This document shows positions 14,228 to 25,510 of a stretch of 47,441 bases of DNA, piece after piece. Within the stretch, counting starts at the first letter, position 1. Every line of letters begins with the position of its first letter. A program made the position numbers and the translations under genes. The DNA is from an uncultured Verrucomicrobiota bacterium (GTDB taxonomy: Bacteria; Verrucomicrobiota; Kiritimatiellia; CAIQIC01; Lenti-01): contig CALMNW010000049.1 of assembly GCA_937872095.1 (NCBI GenBank), positions 1 through 47,441 of the forward strand. The letters run 5' to 3'. The notes beneath the pieces were generated by a model. The model saw only the letters and a program-made list of their open reading frames with translations. It ran no database searches and was not told the origin of the DNA.

Positions 14228-15487
14228 CTAGCGTTCGATCGTTTCCAATTGGTAGGTAACGGGGCTCGAGCCTCCGATGAGATTCGGGATAAAGGAAACG
14301 CGCTTCACGAGACCGAGATCGTGCCGGATCCAGTCGGTGCAGGTCATCTCGGGAATTCCAACGACCGTCGCTTCGCACCGCGTGCACTCGAACGTGCCCG
14401 CCGGTACCGTGACGACTTCGGTTCCCGCGTTGGAACACACGATGGAAATTTCGCCGAGGTCCTTGAAGTGGCTGAACTGGTTGGTCCAGACGACGCCCGG
14501 CTCCGCCTCCTGCAGCGCGCGCCGCTCCGATGTCTCCTGCCATTCAAACACCGCGTTCGTCGTGGAGCGCACGTAGGAATAGGGGGCCTCGTTCCAGAGG
14601 AAGCCAACGCCCTCCGGCGCGTAATATTCCCATGTTTCGGCGCGTCGCACGGCGTAGTACTTGCGCGCGCATCCGGGCATCAGCGAAGCCTCGGGGAAAC
14701 TCAAGGTGCCGCAGGTCGTTTCGGTCAACGTCCAGGTTTCTCCGAAATTGTTGGATGCCGCATAGGTCCATTCGGTTCCGACCCGCATCGGCTGCAGATA
14801 GCCGTTGGATTGGCAAACGACGCGATAAAACATCGGCACGCGGGCGATCATGATTCCCTGGGCGGTCCGGATTTCCTCGAGATCTTCCCAGGAGCTTTTC
14901 CAAACCGACGACGTGAGCGTGGGCGCCCACTGGACGGAACACACCGTCCCGCCTTGAGCCGTCCAGACGATTTCGCCGTTTCGGGTGAAGGAAGAAATCT
15001 CGCCCATTCCATCCGGAACGGTTTGATACTCAAGTGTTGCATCGTTAAAGAATGCATAGGGGGTAGCGCTCCAATTGACCATCACGGCAGCGGACGGATA
15101 CTGCAAGAATTGAATGCGGGTTTCAAAAGGCTCCCAGGCCCCCGGCAATGGGTTTTGTGGAAACTGAACGTCAATCCGCCAGTCGTCGTCGCTTTCGACG
15201 TCCGCTTCCACGACCGTGCCGGTGCCGCTGAACGTATCGGTCACGTTGAATCCGGGATCGTCCGACGTCGTCGTGTACGTGGCGACGTAACTTGCCAGAT
15301 AGGATTGACCGAGAACCAGCTCGCGCGGGTGGGAGATTCCCATGATGGCAAAATCTACGCTGACGTAGTCCATCGAGCCGATTTCATGGTTGCTGGAGGA
15401 CTCGAAGTGACCCCAGATGTCGGCCTCGGCACCGCCGACCAGCGCCATCGTCATGGCCGCAAATAGCAGAACAACGTTCGATTTCAT
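14228..15487 (-). CDS. Secreted protein with Kiritimatiellota-style VQW...YRVV segment
   Basis: The product has 419 residues. The ATG at 15487 is preceded by AAAGGA and gives a clear signal peptide (VVLLFAAMTMALVGGAEA). The N-terminal half is beta-rich. Near residue 210 comes VQWAPTLTSSVWKSSW, then VPMFYRVV, a small beta module often seen in secreted proteins of this lineage; that is from memory of protein style. The C-terminal half (MRVGTEWTYAASNN... VTVPAGTFECTRC ... DWIRHDLGLVKRV) resembles bacterial DUF3108-like lipid/substrate-binding folds, where a metal or ligand site is formed by beta strands. The role is unknown. It is expressed from its own promoter at 15576-15604 with an approximately 80-base leader. 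Confidence 0.78.
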   Translation of the reverse strand: MKSNVVLLFAAMTMALVGGAEADIWGHFESSSNHEIGSMDYVSVDFAIMGISHPRELVLGQSYLASYVATYTTTSDDPGFNVTDTFSGTGTVVEADVESDDDWRIDVQFPQNPLPGAWEPFETRIQFLQYPSAAVMVNWSATPYAFFNDATLEYQTVPDGMGEISSFTRNGEIVWTAQGGTVCSVQWAPTLTSSVWKSSWEDLEEIRTAQGIMIARVPMFYRVVCQSNGYLQPMRVGTEWTYAASNNFGETWTLTETTCGTLSFPEASLMPGCARKYYAVRRAETWEYYAPEGVGFLWNEAPYSYVRSTTNAVFEWQETSERRALQEAEPGVVWTNQFSHFKDLGEISIVCSNAGTEVVTVPAGTFECTRCEATVVGIPEMTCTDWIRHDLGLVKRVSFIPNLIGGSSPVTYQLETIER

Positions 15488-15575
15488 CCGATATCCTTTT
15501 TCACCCGAAAAGCATTGATTCAACGAACTTCCAGTTGGTTTGATGCCGCCGGGGTGCGACGTCATATCTGGTTAA

Positions 15576-15604
15576 AGAATAGCGGAATGGAAGAAGGGGG
15601 TCAA
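15576..15604 (-). promoter_or_regulatory. Sigma70-like promoter for the 14228-15487 gene
   Basis: On the minus strand TTGACC (15604-15599), 17 bases, TATTCT (15581-15576), then TTTAACCA. The start codon is 89 bases downstream of the -10 element. The core is almost identical to the array promoter at 13721-13749. Confidence 0.6.
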
Positions 15605-15749
15605 TGGCGCAACGGCTGGGGTCTGGGCCTCGCGAGCGGCCATTTTCGCTTAAAAACGATCACAAAAGGTGTTTTTTGGGCCTTCGGAGTGCGAAAAATG
15701 GGTTTTGGGGACCGAAAATCGGCCCAAAATGGCCCAAAACGGAGAACTT

Positions 15750-15867
15750 GACCGCAAATGAACGCAAATGGACACAAATGGGGCCGAAAATGGGTCGAAC
15801 GGCTGCTCGGTGTTCCCAGGAAGATCCTCTGGGCTCATTTTGCGTGAATTTGCGTCGATTTGCGGTC
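15750..15867. repeat. Inverted CGCAAAT-rich repeat pair
   Basis: The left arm 15750-15778 holds three CGCAAAT/CACAAAT units in direct order. The right arm 15839-15867 is its imperfect reverse complement with three TTTGCG units; the arms match at about 24 of 29 positions across a 60-base centre. The surrounding gap (15605-16004) has no gene. It also carries ACACAAAGGCACGGAG at 15922-15937, an exact copy of a motif at 5477-5492. Confidence 0.65.
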
Positions 15868-16004
15868 CATTTTTGGGCATGAGCCGCGATTTTCCGAGCG
15901 GGAGAGGGCGAAAATCAGCTCACACAAAGGCACGGAGTCACGGAGGGGGAATGGGGATTCGGTCCGGAGCTTCGCATCTTGGCGGCTTGGTGTGAGGCGG
16001 GCTT

Positions 16005-17741
16005 TCAGATCGGCCAGGAGAGGTCGAGCGTCAGGCCTTTTTTGCTGGCAAAGGCATATTCCTTGCCGTCGAAGGTCAAGGTGGCGGTTTCGCCGGCGGC
16101 TTTGAGCGTAAACGAAATATCCGGCTTGCGCGCGTGGAGAACGGCGGCGAGCGTCACGGCTTTTTCGAAGCCGTCGCCGCGGCGGGCATTCCAGACTTCG
16201 TCGGGCTGGGCGGCGCGGGTGGAATCGTAGATGGATTCGTCGGCCATTTCGCGCAGGCAGGCGACGACCATGGGCGCATCCATGGTCTTGGCCTCCTCGA
16301 CGCAGACGGGCGAGCGTTCGATGGCGGCCTTGAAGTAAGGCCGGGGATCGACGCGCGCCAGATCGCGGTAGGCGTGGAAGGCCAGGTCGGCGACGGGATT
16401 TTCGGCGCGGACGGCTTCGAGGGCGGCGATGATTTCTTCGCGGGTCATTCCGGGCTTCAGATCGATGCTCGGGCCGCGAACGAATTGGCGCGGCTGGCCG
16501 GCGTCGGGCCAGCGGGGTTCGAGATGGCAGAAGGCGCGCAGCTCCTTGATGATTTCGCAGGCGTTGGAACGGTAGCAGTTCACTTCGCGGGCGAGGCGCT
16601 GGCGGTCTTCTTCACTGTCGAGATCGATGTGGCCCTGCTTGAAGAACTCGTCGAACTTGTTGAGGGGGATGCGATCGGTCAGGGGTTCGGCGAAGAAGTC
16701 GTCCTCGTCCATTTCGTCGAGGAGCTTGTCGCGGGTGCGGTCGGAGACCTTGTAGGGGCATGAATTTTCGAAGGCGTAGGCGTCTTCGGCGGGAATCCAG
16801 CGGCGCTTGCCGCAGCAGGCGTGCTCGATCTGGAAGCATTTTTGGCGCGCGGGATTCTGGCGCAGGAAATTGAACAGGATTTCGGACGTGACGGGGGTTT
16901 TGAGGAAGGCGCGGAGCTTGTTTTGGAAGCGTCCGTAGGCGGCGTGGTCGATGGAGGCTTCTGGATAGACGGCGTGGACCCAGCCGGTCTGGTGGGCGAC
17001 GATGGTGACCTGCTCGTGCTCGAGCGCGCGGCGGGCCTTGGTGGACAGCTCGGTGCCGTTGAACCACATGGCCTTGGTGACGAGGCGGCGGTTGTTGGTG
17101 AGGATGCCGTCGTTGACGTCCACGAAGTTCTGGGAGTGGAGCGGGGTGGCGACGAGAAAGATGTCGTCGAGGGGAATGCCGCAGAGGACGTAGAGCGCGG
17201 CGGCGTAGAGGGTGGAGAGGGAAACGCATTCGCCGGCGCCTTGGTTTTCGTGGCCGGGCTTGTAGCGGAAGGCGTCCATGGCCTCGACGGTTTCGGTCTT
17301 CCAGTACGGAATGACGTCGCGGGTGTACTTGTCGAGGCCGAAGTGGCGGCGGATGTCGAGGTCGAAGTAGAACTTGTCGCCCTCGTAGCCGAACAAGGCG
17401 TTGCTCTTGGCGATGGTCTCCGGAGCGATGTAGGGGGCGAAGCGCGCCATTTCGCGCTCCTGCGTGGTGAGGCCCCAGGTATCGAGGTCGAGATTGAAGG
17501 CGTAGTGGTCCATGACGTACTGCTTCAGGCGCAGGATCCGGCGGTAGGGCGTCAGCTTCGGGAAGTTGGCGAACCACGGATCGTCGCGCCACTTCCAGAT
17601 GGCGGGCGACATCAGGTTGGCGAGCACGAGCGGATAGAGCAGGGACGGGAAGACGAAAATCTCCATGTCGGACAGGGTGTAGGCCGAGGAGATTTCTTCG
17701 AGGCGGTCGGCGGGGACGGTCGGGATGGTCGGTCGGTTCAT
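16005..17741 (-). CDS. Uncharacterised protein with transglutaminase-like core
   Basis: The product has 578 residues from the ATG at 17741; there is no signal peptide, so it is probably cytoplasmic. Residues about 165-215 show a pattern typical of the transglutaminase/papain-like superfamily: GAGECVSLSTLYAAAL with candidate nucleophile Cys172, then GIPLDDIFLVATPLHSQNFVDVNDG with candidate His202 and Asp208. A Cys-rich patch follows (CFQIEHACCGKRRW, SCPYKVSD), which could bind metal. The C-terminal 200 residues are helical, ending in a small beta domain (ETATLTFDGKEYAF). The substrate is unknown. No good ribosome binding site precedes the start. The gene is divergent from the glycan operon, with 87 bases between. 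Confidence 0.68.
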   Translation of the reverse strand: MNRPTIPTVPADRLEEISSAYTLSDMEIFVFPSLLYPLVLANLMSPAIWKWRDDPWFANFPKLTPYRRILRLKQYVMDHYAFNLDLDTWGLTTQEREMARFAPYIAPETIAKSNALFGYEGDKFYFDLDIRRHFGLDKYTRDVIPYWKTETVEAMDAFRYKPGHENQGAGECVSLSTLYAAALYVLCGIPLDDIFLVATPLHSQNFVDVNDGILTNNRRLVTKAMWFNGTELSTKARRALEHEQVTIVAHQTGWVHAVYPEASIDHAAYGRFQNKLRAFLKTPVTSEILFNFLRQNPARQKCFQIEHACCGKRRWIPAEDAYAFENSCPYKVSDRTRDKLLDEMDEDDFFAEPLTDRIPLNKFDEFFKQGHIDLDSEEDRQRLAREVNCYRSNACEIIKELRAFCHLEPRWPDAGQPRQFVRGPSIDLKPGMTREEIIAALEAVRAENPVADLAFHAYRDLARVDPRPYFKAAIERSPVCVEEAKTMDAPMVVACLREMADESIYDSTRAAQPDEVWNARRGDGFEKAVTLAAVLHARKPDISFTLKAAGETATLTFDGKEYAFASKKGLTLDLSWPI

Positions 17742-17828
17742 AGGTCCGCAAGATACGACGGAGCCCCGCGGCGGGCAACTATTTTGGGATTGCCGCGGGG
17801 GAGGGCATGGGCGACAATCGCGAGCCTT

Positions 17829-19559
17829 ATGGATGCAGAACTCAAAGCGGCTCAATCGCCGGATCGCGCGTGGCGGTGGGGCCATCTTCTTTTGGCGGTG
17901 GCCGTGGTCGCCAGCTGGGCGGTGCTGTCGGGCATCAACGTCTGGATGGGGGAACTGAACCAGGACGAGGGCTGGTATCTGTATGCGGCGAAGCTGACTT
18001 CGGAAGGCCAGGTGCCCTACCGCGACTTCGCCTTCACGCAGCCGCCGATGCTGCCCATGGTCTATTCGGTGGCGTATCCGTGGGTGCGGCAGTTCGGCCT
18101 GCTGGGCGGCCGCGCCATCACCTGGGCGTTCGGCACGCTGGGCCTGCTGTTCGCGACCTGGCTGGCGATGCGCGCCGGTCCCCGCAAGGCGCAGCGGTTG
18201 ACCGGCGGTTTGTGCTTCATCCTGATCGCGATGAACGTCTACCAGTCCTACTTCACCACGGTGGTGAAGACCTACGCCCTGGCCAGCCTGTTCCTGTGCG
18301 CGGGACTGTTGGCGCTGGCCTTCGTCGGGCCTCGCCGGGGATTCCGCGCGGCGGTGGCCGCCGGCTTCCTGCTGGCCTGCGCGGCGGCGACCCGGATTTC
18401 GCTGGGAGCGGCGCTCGCGCTGGGCGGCTTTTATCTGCTGGCTTGCCGCCGCCGCCTGAAAGCCTGGGCGTGGCTGGATTTCGGCCTCGGCGGGATGGTC
18501 GGGCTGGCGGTCACCCTGCTGCCCTTCATGATGCTGGGGCGCGACGGGTTCCGCTTCGGCGTGATCGAATACCACTCGCTGCGCGAAGCGGGCCCGTGGC
18601 TGGCGCAGATCGCCTACAAGATCGGTTGCCTCTCGCGCCTGGCGCAGGCGTATTTCCCGGCGGCGGTCGGTGGCTTGTTCCTGCTGATCCTCGCGGGCCG
18701 CTACTTGCTGCTGCGGGCCGGCCCGGACGAACGGACCGACATCTCCCCGGAATATCCCGGGCCGGACGACATCGCGCCGCGCTTCAACATGTTCCTGTGG
18801 ATCACGGTCGTCGCGCTGGCCCTGGTCCATCTGGCGGCGCCGTTTCCCTACGACGACTACCAGGTGCCGTTCTATCCGGTGTTCTGCGCCGCGCTGGCCT
18901 CGACCGGCGCGCGCTGGTGGCTGCGCGAAGAAGTCCGCCGCTACGGCGGCTCGCCCGAGCTGCGCAGCGCGCGGCGGCTGGCCATCCTGACGGTGACGTG
19001 GCTGGCCTGCGGGCTTTATGCGTTTTCCTCGCCGCTGGCCCAGAGCTGGTTCGTGGCGGGCCGCGACCGCATCTGGTGGCGCCTGCGCGACCAGAGCCCC
19101 GTGGCCCAGCTCCAGGACACGGCCAAGTGGATCCTCGACCTGAACAAGCCCGCGGGCGGCACGCAGCTGCTCACGCAGGACACCTATCTGGCCATCGAAA
19201 CCGACCTGGCGGTGCCGCACGGGCTCGAAATGGGCCCGTTCAGCTATTATCCCGACTGGGAACGCTCCCGCGCCGAAAGCATCGGCGTGGTGAACCGCGA
19301 CATGATGCTCGAACTGCTCGCCACCGAAGCCAACGCGCCCATCGCGGCCCTGAGCGGCTACAGCCTGTCCATCCGTTCGCCCGAGGTCGAGGAAGTCACC
19401 TTGGGGGATCAGACGGCGTTCGCCGACATCCTGGCCCAGCGTTTCGAATACGTGGAAAAGGTGCCCCATTTCGGGCAGGCCGGCACCACGCTGAACCTGT
19501 GGCGCCTGAAGCAGGAAATCCCGGTCTGGACGCCCCCCCCGGAGACTCCGGAGGAATGA
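17829..19559 (+). CDS. Polytopic membrane glycosyltransferase (GT39/GT83-like)
   Basis: The product has 576 residues with about ten membrane segments. The first periplasmic loop has the acidic pair expected of lipid-linked sugar transferases (ELNQDEGWYLYAAKL), followed by GQVPYRDFAFTQPP. This matches the ArnT/PMT-type GT-C fold, which takes sugar from a polyprenyl-phosphate donor outside the membrane. Later landmarks are AAPFPYDDYQVPFYP and a soluble C-terminal segment. The start is the ATG before DAELKAAQ. The stop overlaps the next gene's ATG by four bases, the first of two such overlaps in a three-gene operon for surface glycan or lipid glycosylation. Confidence 0.8.
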   Translation: MDAELKAAQSPDRAWRWGHLLLAVAVVASWAVLSGINVWMGELNQDEGWYLYAAKLTSEGQVPYRDFAFTQPPMLPMVYSVAYPWVRQFGLLGGRAITWAFGTLGLLFATWLAMRAGPRKAQRLTGGLCFILIAMNVYQSYFTTVVKTYALASLFLCAGLLALAFVGPRRGFRAAVAAGFLLACAAATRISLGAALALGGFYLLACRRRLKAWAWLDFGLGGMVGLAVTLLPFMMLGRDGFRFGVIEYHSLREAGPWLAQIAYKIGCLSRLAQAYFPAAVGGLFLLILAGRYLLLRAGPDERTDISPEYPGPDDIAPRFNMFLWITVVALALVHLAAPFPYDDYQVPFYPVFCAALASTGARWWLREEVRRYGGSPELRSARRLAILTVTWLACGLYAFSSPLAQSWFVAGRDRIWWRLRDQSPVAQLQDTAKWILDLNKPAGGTQLLTQDTYLAIETDLAVPHGLEMGPFSYYPDWERSRAESIGVVNRDMMLELLATEANAPIAALSGYSLSIRSPEVEEVTLGDQTAFADILAQRFEYVEKVPHFGQAGTTLNLWRLKQEIPVWTPPPETPEE

Positions 19560-20332
19560 AACTCTCGATCGTCGTTCCCGCGTACAACGAAGAAGGCCGC
19601 ATCGGCCGGATGCTCGCGGCTTATCTGCCGTACTTCGCGGAACGCTACGGGACCGATTTCGAGATCGTCGTCGCGGTGAACGGCTCGAAGGACCGCACCG
19701 AGGAAGTGGTACGGGCGCTGCAGCCGGGCTTCCCGCAACTGCGGGTCATCGTAGAACCGCGGCCCATCGGCAAGGGCGGGGCGATCATGGCCGGCGGGGC
19801 CATCGCGCAGGGCACGCTTGTCGGTTTCGTGGACGCGGACGGCGCCACGCCGCCGGCCGCGTTCGACGACCTGGTGAACAACATCGGCGACGCGGGACTC
19901 ATCATCGCCTCGCGCCGGCTGCCGGGCGCCGTGGTGCGGCCGCGCCAGCCGTGGCGGCGCCGCTTTGCGTCGCGCGTCTTCAATTTTCTCGTCCGGTTTC
20001 TGTTCAAGCTGCGCATCACCGACACGCAATGTGGCGCCAAGCTGATGACGGCGGAGGCCTGGCGCGCCATCGTGCCGCACATCGGTCTCACCAAATGGGC
20101 GTTCGACGTGGACATGCTTTTCAAGACCCGGCGCGCGCATTTCGCGATCCGGGAAATTCCGACGACCTGGAGCGACGTGGGCGGCTCGAAGCTCCGGATC
20201 GGCCCGGTGTCCTTCCAGATGTTCCTGGCGATCGCCCGGCTGCGCCTGCTGTACTCGCCGCTGAAATGGATCGTGGCGCTCTACGACCGGGTGCTTGGCC
20301 GGGTCATTGAACTGGAGCCGCGGACGCGATGA
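19556..20332 (+). CDS. GT2 family glycosyltransferase, polyprenyl-phosphate sugar synthase-like
   Basis: The product has 258 residues. It opens with the GT-A Rossmann start IVVPAYNEEGRIGRML and VNGSKDRT. The metal-binding DXD motif lies in GFVDADGATPP. The segment ITDTQCGAKLM is diagnostic of the dolichyl-phosphate glucose/mannose synthase subgroup. There is no C-terminal membrane segment. It should transfer a sugar from a nucleotide donor to polyprenyl phosphate on the cytoplasmic face, supplying the donor for the membrane transferase upstream. It overlaps both neighbours by four bases (ATGA). Confidence 0.87.
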   Translation: MKLSIVVPAYNEEGRIGRMLAAYLPYFAERYGTDFEIVVAVNGSKDRTEEVVRALQPGFPQLRVIVEPRPIGKGGAIMAGGAIAQGTLVGFVDADGATPPAAFDDLVNNIGDAGLIIASRRLPGAVVRPRQPWRRRFASRVFNFLVRFLFKLRITDTQCGAKLMTAEAWRAIVPHIGLTKWAFDVDMLFKTRRAHFAIREIPTTWSDVGGSKLRIGPVSFQMFLAIARLRLLYSPLKWIVALYDRVLGRVIELEPRTR

Positions 20333-21600
20333 AAATCCCGTTTTGGGGCAAGGACGAAGGCGGGCTGATCCAGCACGGTTCGGTGCTGATCGTCGGCACG
20401 TTCCTCGGGGCGCTGTGCAACGCGGGTTTCCACATGGTGGTCGGACGCGAAGCGGTGCTGCCGAACGCGGAATACGGCGCGCTGGCGGCGATGCTCGGCA
20501 TCATCCTGGTGGCCAGCACCCCGATGCTGGCGCTGCAGAACACGCTGGCGCATTTCGTTTCGCATTTCATCCGCGAGAATCGGCAGGGGGAGATCCGGCC
20601 GCTGTTCCGCCACTGGTCGGCGGTGTTCGGGGCGATTTCCATCCTCCTGGTGGCCGCGGCGTGGCTCGGCCGCGCGCGGCTGGCGGCGGTTTGGGACGTG
20701 CCGCCGGCGCTGATCGTGCTGACCTTCGTCGTCCTGGCCGCCAGCCTGTGGATGAACCTGTTCTATGGTCTGCTGCAGGGCATGCAGTGGTTCGGCTGGC
20801 TGGCGTGGGTTCCGCAGGCCTGGGGCGCGACGCGACTGGCGCTGGGGGCGGTCTTCACCATTTTCATCTCGGCCACGGCCTTCGCCGCGGTGGCGGCACA
20901 GGGGCTCGGGGTGCTGGCGGTGATCGCGCTGGGTCTGTTTGCGCTGGCGGCCATGCGGCTGCCGGCGGACTCGGTCGCGGCGCGGCCGCACGAAACCTAC
21001 CGCTATCTGGGCTCGTCCCTGATCTGCCTGGCGGGCTATGCGATGCTGATGAACCTCGATACCGCGCTGGCCAAGCACTACTTCGATCCGGAAACCGTCG
21101 GCCGCTTCGCCAAGGCGGCGGTGATCGCGCGCACGGCGGTGTTCCTGCCCGTGCCGGTCGCGGCGGCGCTGTTTCCGAAAGTGACCACGACCGGCGCCAT
21201 GACCGCCGAAAGCCGGCGGCTGCTGGGCCGGGCGCTGGCCTTCGCGGGCCTGTTGATCGCGCTGGTGGCGGTCGTCTGCGTGGCGATGCCGCAACTGCCG
21301 TGGGCGATCCTGTTCGGTCCCATGTCGCCGGACATCGCCGCTTCGGCGAAGCTCCTGACCCGCGCGATGGTGCTGGCGATGAGTCCGCTGGCGCTGGCCT
21401 ATCTGCTGCTGAATTTCGAGATGGCCCAGCGCCGGTTCTTCTGGTGCTACGGGATGGTGCCGTGCGGGTTGGCCTACGTCGGCGGCGTCGCGCTTTTCCA
21501 CTCGCGGCCGCTGCAGATCGCACTGGTCCTCGGCGCGCTGAATCTTGTCGCCGTCGTTTTGCTCGTCGCCGGCATCTTCGCCCAGCGCCGCCGCGCCTGA
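20329..21600 (+). CDS. Polysaccharide flippase-like membrane protein (MATE/MVF superfamily)
   Basis: The product has 423 residues with about 12 hydrophobic segments and no large loops. The N-terminal GSVLIVGTFLGALCNAGFHMVVGR, the central YLGSSLICLAGYAMLMNLDTALAKHYFDP and FAKAAVIARTAVFLPVPVAAALFPK are typical of Wzx/MVF flippases, where the second block belongs to the repeated six-helix half. It likely moves lipid-linked glycan across the inner membrane or exports polymer. It is the last gene of the operon, with a four-base overlap with the GT2 gene. It converges on the RRM gene. Confidence 0.8.
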   Translation: MKIPFWGKDEGGLIQHGSVLIVGTFLGALCNAGFHMVVGREAVLPNAEYGALAAMLGIILVASTPMLALQNTLAHFVSHFIRENRQGEIRPLFRHWSAVFGAISILLVAAAWLGRARLAAVWDVPPALIVLTFVVLAASLWMNLFYGLLQGMQWFGWLAWVPQAWGATRLALGAVFTIFISATAFAAVAAQGLGVLAVIALGLFALAAMRLPADSVAARPHETYRYLGSSLICLAGYAMLMNLDTALAKHYFDPETVGRFAKAAVIARTAVFLPVPVAAALFPKVTTTGAMTAESRRLLGRALAFAGLLIALVAVVCVAMPQLPWAILFGPMSPDIAASAKLLTRAMVLAMSPLALAYLLLNFEMAQRRFFWCYGMVPCGLAYVGGVALFHSRPLQIALVLGALNLVAVVLLVAGIFAQRRRA

Positions 21601-21637
21601 TTTTCCGGCGGGCCACCGCCTCCCGGAACCGCCCCGC

Positions 21638-21670
21638 AAAAAAAAACGCCGCGGCGAAATCGCCGCGGCG
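21638..21670 (-). terminator. Intrinsic terminator of the RRM gene
   Basis: A ten-base-pair GC stem CGCCGCGGCG (21661-21670 with 21647-21656) has a four-base loop and is followed on the minus strand by nine T. It lies 28 bases past the RRM stop and may also slow transcripts of the opposite operon. Confidence 0.9.
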
Positions 21671-21697
21671 CATGCAAGCCCGAACGGGCTCTTGTTG

Positions 21698-22018
21698 TTA
21701 GTAGCGGTTGCGACCGCCGCCGTAGCCGCCGCCATTGCCGCCGCCGTAGCCGCCGCCGCGGGGACGATCTTCGCGGGGCTTGGCTTCGTTCACGACCAGG
21801 GCGCGACCGCCGATGTCCTTGCCATTCAGTTCGCCGATGGCCTTCGCGGCCTCGTCCGCCGTGGACATTTCCACGAACGCGAATCCGCGGGGCCGGTCGG
21901 TCATGCGGTCCATGATGAGATTGCAGCTCGCCACGTTGCCGAACGGCGCGAACAACTGGCGCAAATCGCCATCCGTGAGGTCAAACGACAGATTTCCGAC
22001 GTATAGCTTGGTTGCCAT
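21698..22018 (-). CDS. Single-RRM glycine-rich RNA-binding protein
   Basis: The product has 106 residues. The RRM domain fills residues 3-82, with RNP2 LYVGNL at 5-10 and RNP1 RGFAFVEM at 44-51 with its aromatic RNA-stacking positions. The Gly-rich tail (88-106, GGGYGGGNGGGYGGG) resembles those of cyanobacterial and PVC cold-inducible RNA-binding proteins. It probably acts as an RNA chaperone. The start has AGAAGGA upstream. A leader of about 130 bases with small hairpins (CCCGAACGAGTCGGG) precedes the gene, and a strong terminator follows, so it forms a monocistronic unit. The long leader fits temperature or self regulation; that is inference. Confidence 0.93.
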   Translation of the reverse strand: MATKLYVGNLSFDLTDGDLRQLFAPFGNVASCNLIMDRMTDRPRGFAFVEMSTADEAAKAIGELNGKDIGGRALVVNEAKPREDRPRGGGYGGGNGGGYGGGRNRY

Positions 22019-22157
22019 GTTTATTGTATTCCTTCTGCTCTGGGAAATGTTCTCATGACCGTCCCGACTCGTTCGGGTTCAGATGTTCCCCCTGCCGCCA
22101 ATGCGGGCGATGGACTACCTTCCAACTCAAGCTAACTACTCTCACTAAGCGGGGGGG

Positions 22158-22185
22158 ACCATACCCGCAGACGCAGGAATAGCAA
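22158..22185 (-). promoter_or_regulatory. Candidate promoter of the RRM gene
   Basis: On the minus strand TTGCTA (22185-22180) and TATGGT (22163-22158) are spaced by 16 bases. This would give a 5' untranslated region of about 130 bases. Only modest matches to consensus. Confidence 0.35.
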
Positions 22186-22264
22186 GCCCCAAACGGAAAA
22201 ATGTTTTGCGCGGCCGAAATCCACCGGGCAACAATTCGCCCGCCGCGGCTCGTTGCGGAGCCCG

Positions 22265-22633
22265 TCAAGGTTCGGCGTCGGCGTAGGCTTCGGGCCGGAA
22301 GCGGGGCGTGCAGACGGCGAGAAAGACGAGATCGCCGGCGCCGACGTTCGCGATGCGCTGGCGGCAGCCCGGCGGAATGAGGACGACGTCGCCCGGACCG
22401 ACGTCGCGCGGGGGAAGATCGCCGATCTCGACCCGGCCGCGGCCTTCCAGCAGGACGTAGCGTTCGGCGATGCCGGCCAGCCGGTGCCAGCGCGTGGTCG
22501 TGCCGGGTTCGACGCGGGCGCGGGCGAGAGAGCACTCCGCGTCGTCGGAGCTGTTGGACAGCTCGAGCACGTGGCACCTTTCCTCGGTATAGAACTCGGC
22601 GGCGGGATCGATGGGACGGATGGACGGGTTCAT
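22265..22633 (-). CDS. Cupin domain protein
   Basis: The product has 122 residues from the ATG at 22633 (MNPSIRPIDP). It is a single beta-barrel cupin. The first motif region reads RVEPGTTTRWHRLAGIAERYVLLEGRG, which keeps one metal-type His and the Glu; the second is GPGDVVLIPPGCRQRIANVG, where the usual His is replaced by Gln (CRQRI), so metal binding may be changed. Such proteins bind small ligands, or are isomerases or sensors. The substrate is unknown. It is a single gene with no obvious ribosome binding site, downstream in direction from leuS on the opposite strand. Confidence 0.8.
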   Translation of the reverse strand: MNPSIRPIDPAAEFYTEERCHVLELSNSSDDAECSLARARVEPGTTTRWHRLAGIAERYVLLEGRGRVEIGDLPPRDVGPGDVVLIPPGCRQRIANVGAGDLVFLAVCTPRFRPEAYADAEP

Positions 22634-22764
22634 GGAGATGTTGTAGCGGGATGGGACGGAAGTTCCAATATCCAATCATCCTTTCCTCGGGATCGTCCGG
22701 AGATCGCTCGCAAAGGGCGCCCAGATCGCCAAACGGCTCGTGCGCGGCGAACGCTCCTTCGCGG

Positions 22765-22786
22765 CCTTGGCGCCTTGGCGAGAGAA
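22765..22786. repeat. Copy of the CCTTGGCG...GAGAA dispersed repeat
   Basis: These 22 bases match 5524-5545 at 19 positions. It lies in the 246-base gap between the cupin gene and leuS, which otherwise holds no gene. Confidence 0.5.
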
Positions 22787-22879
22787 AGGCGGTTTTGAGC
22801 CGCGGGCAATGAAATCGAACGTTGATTGCAGGGGGAGGGGGGGCTAAAGTGCCCGTTCAAACCCATTTGAGGTACATCC

Positions 22880-25483
<2,604 letters not shown>

Positions 25484-25510
25484 ACCGCCGCTCCGGACGG
25501 AGGAACGGAC

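Noticed and set aside
13657-16004. intI integrase gene next to the array
   Set aside because: No frame on either strand shows tyrosine-recombinase motifs (RxxH, catalytic Tyr). The nearest gene is a secreted beta-rich protein.
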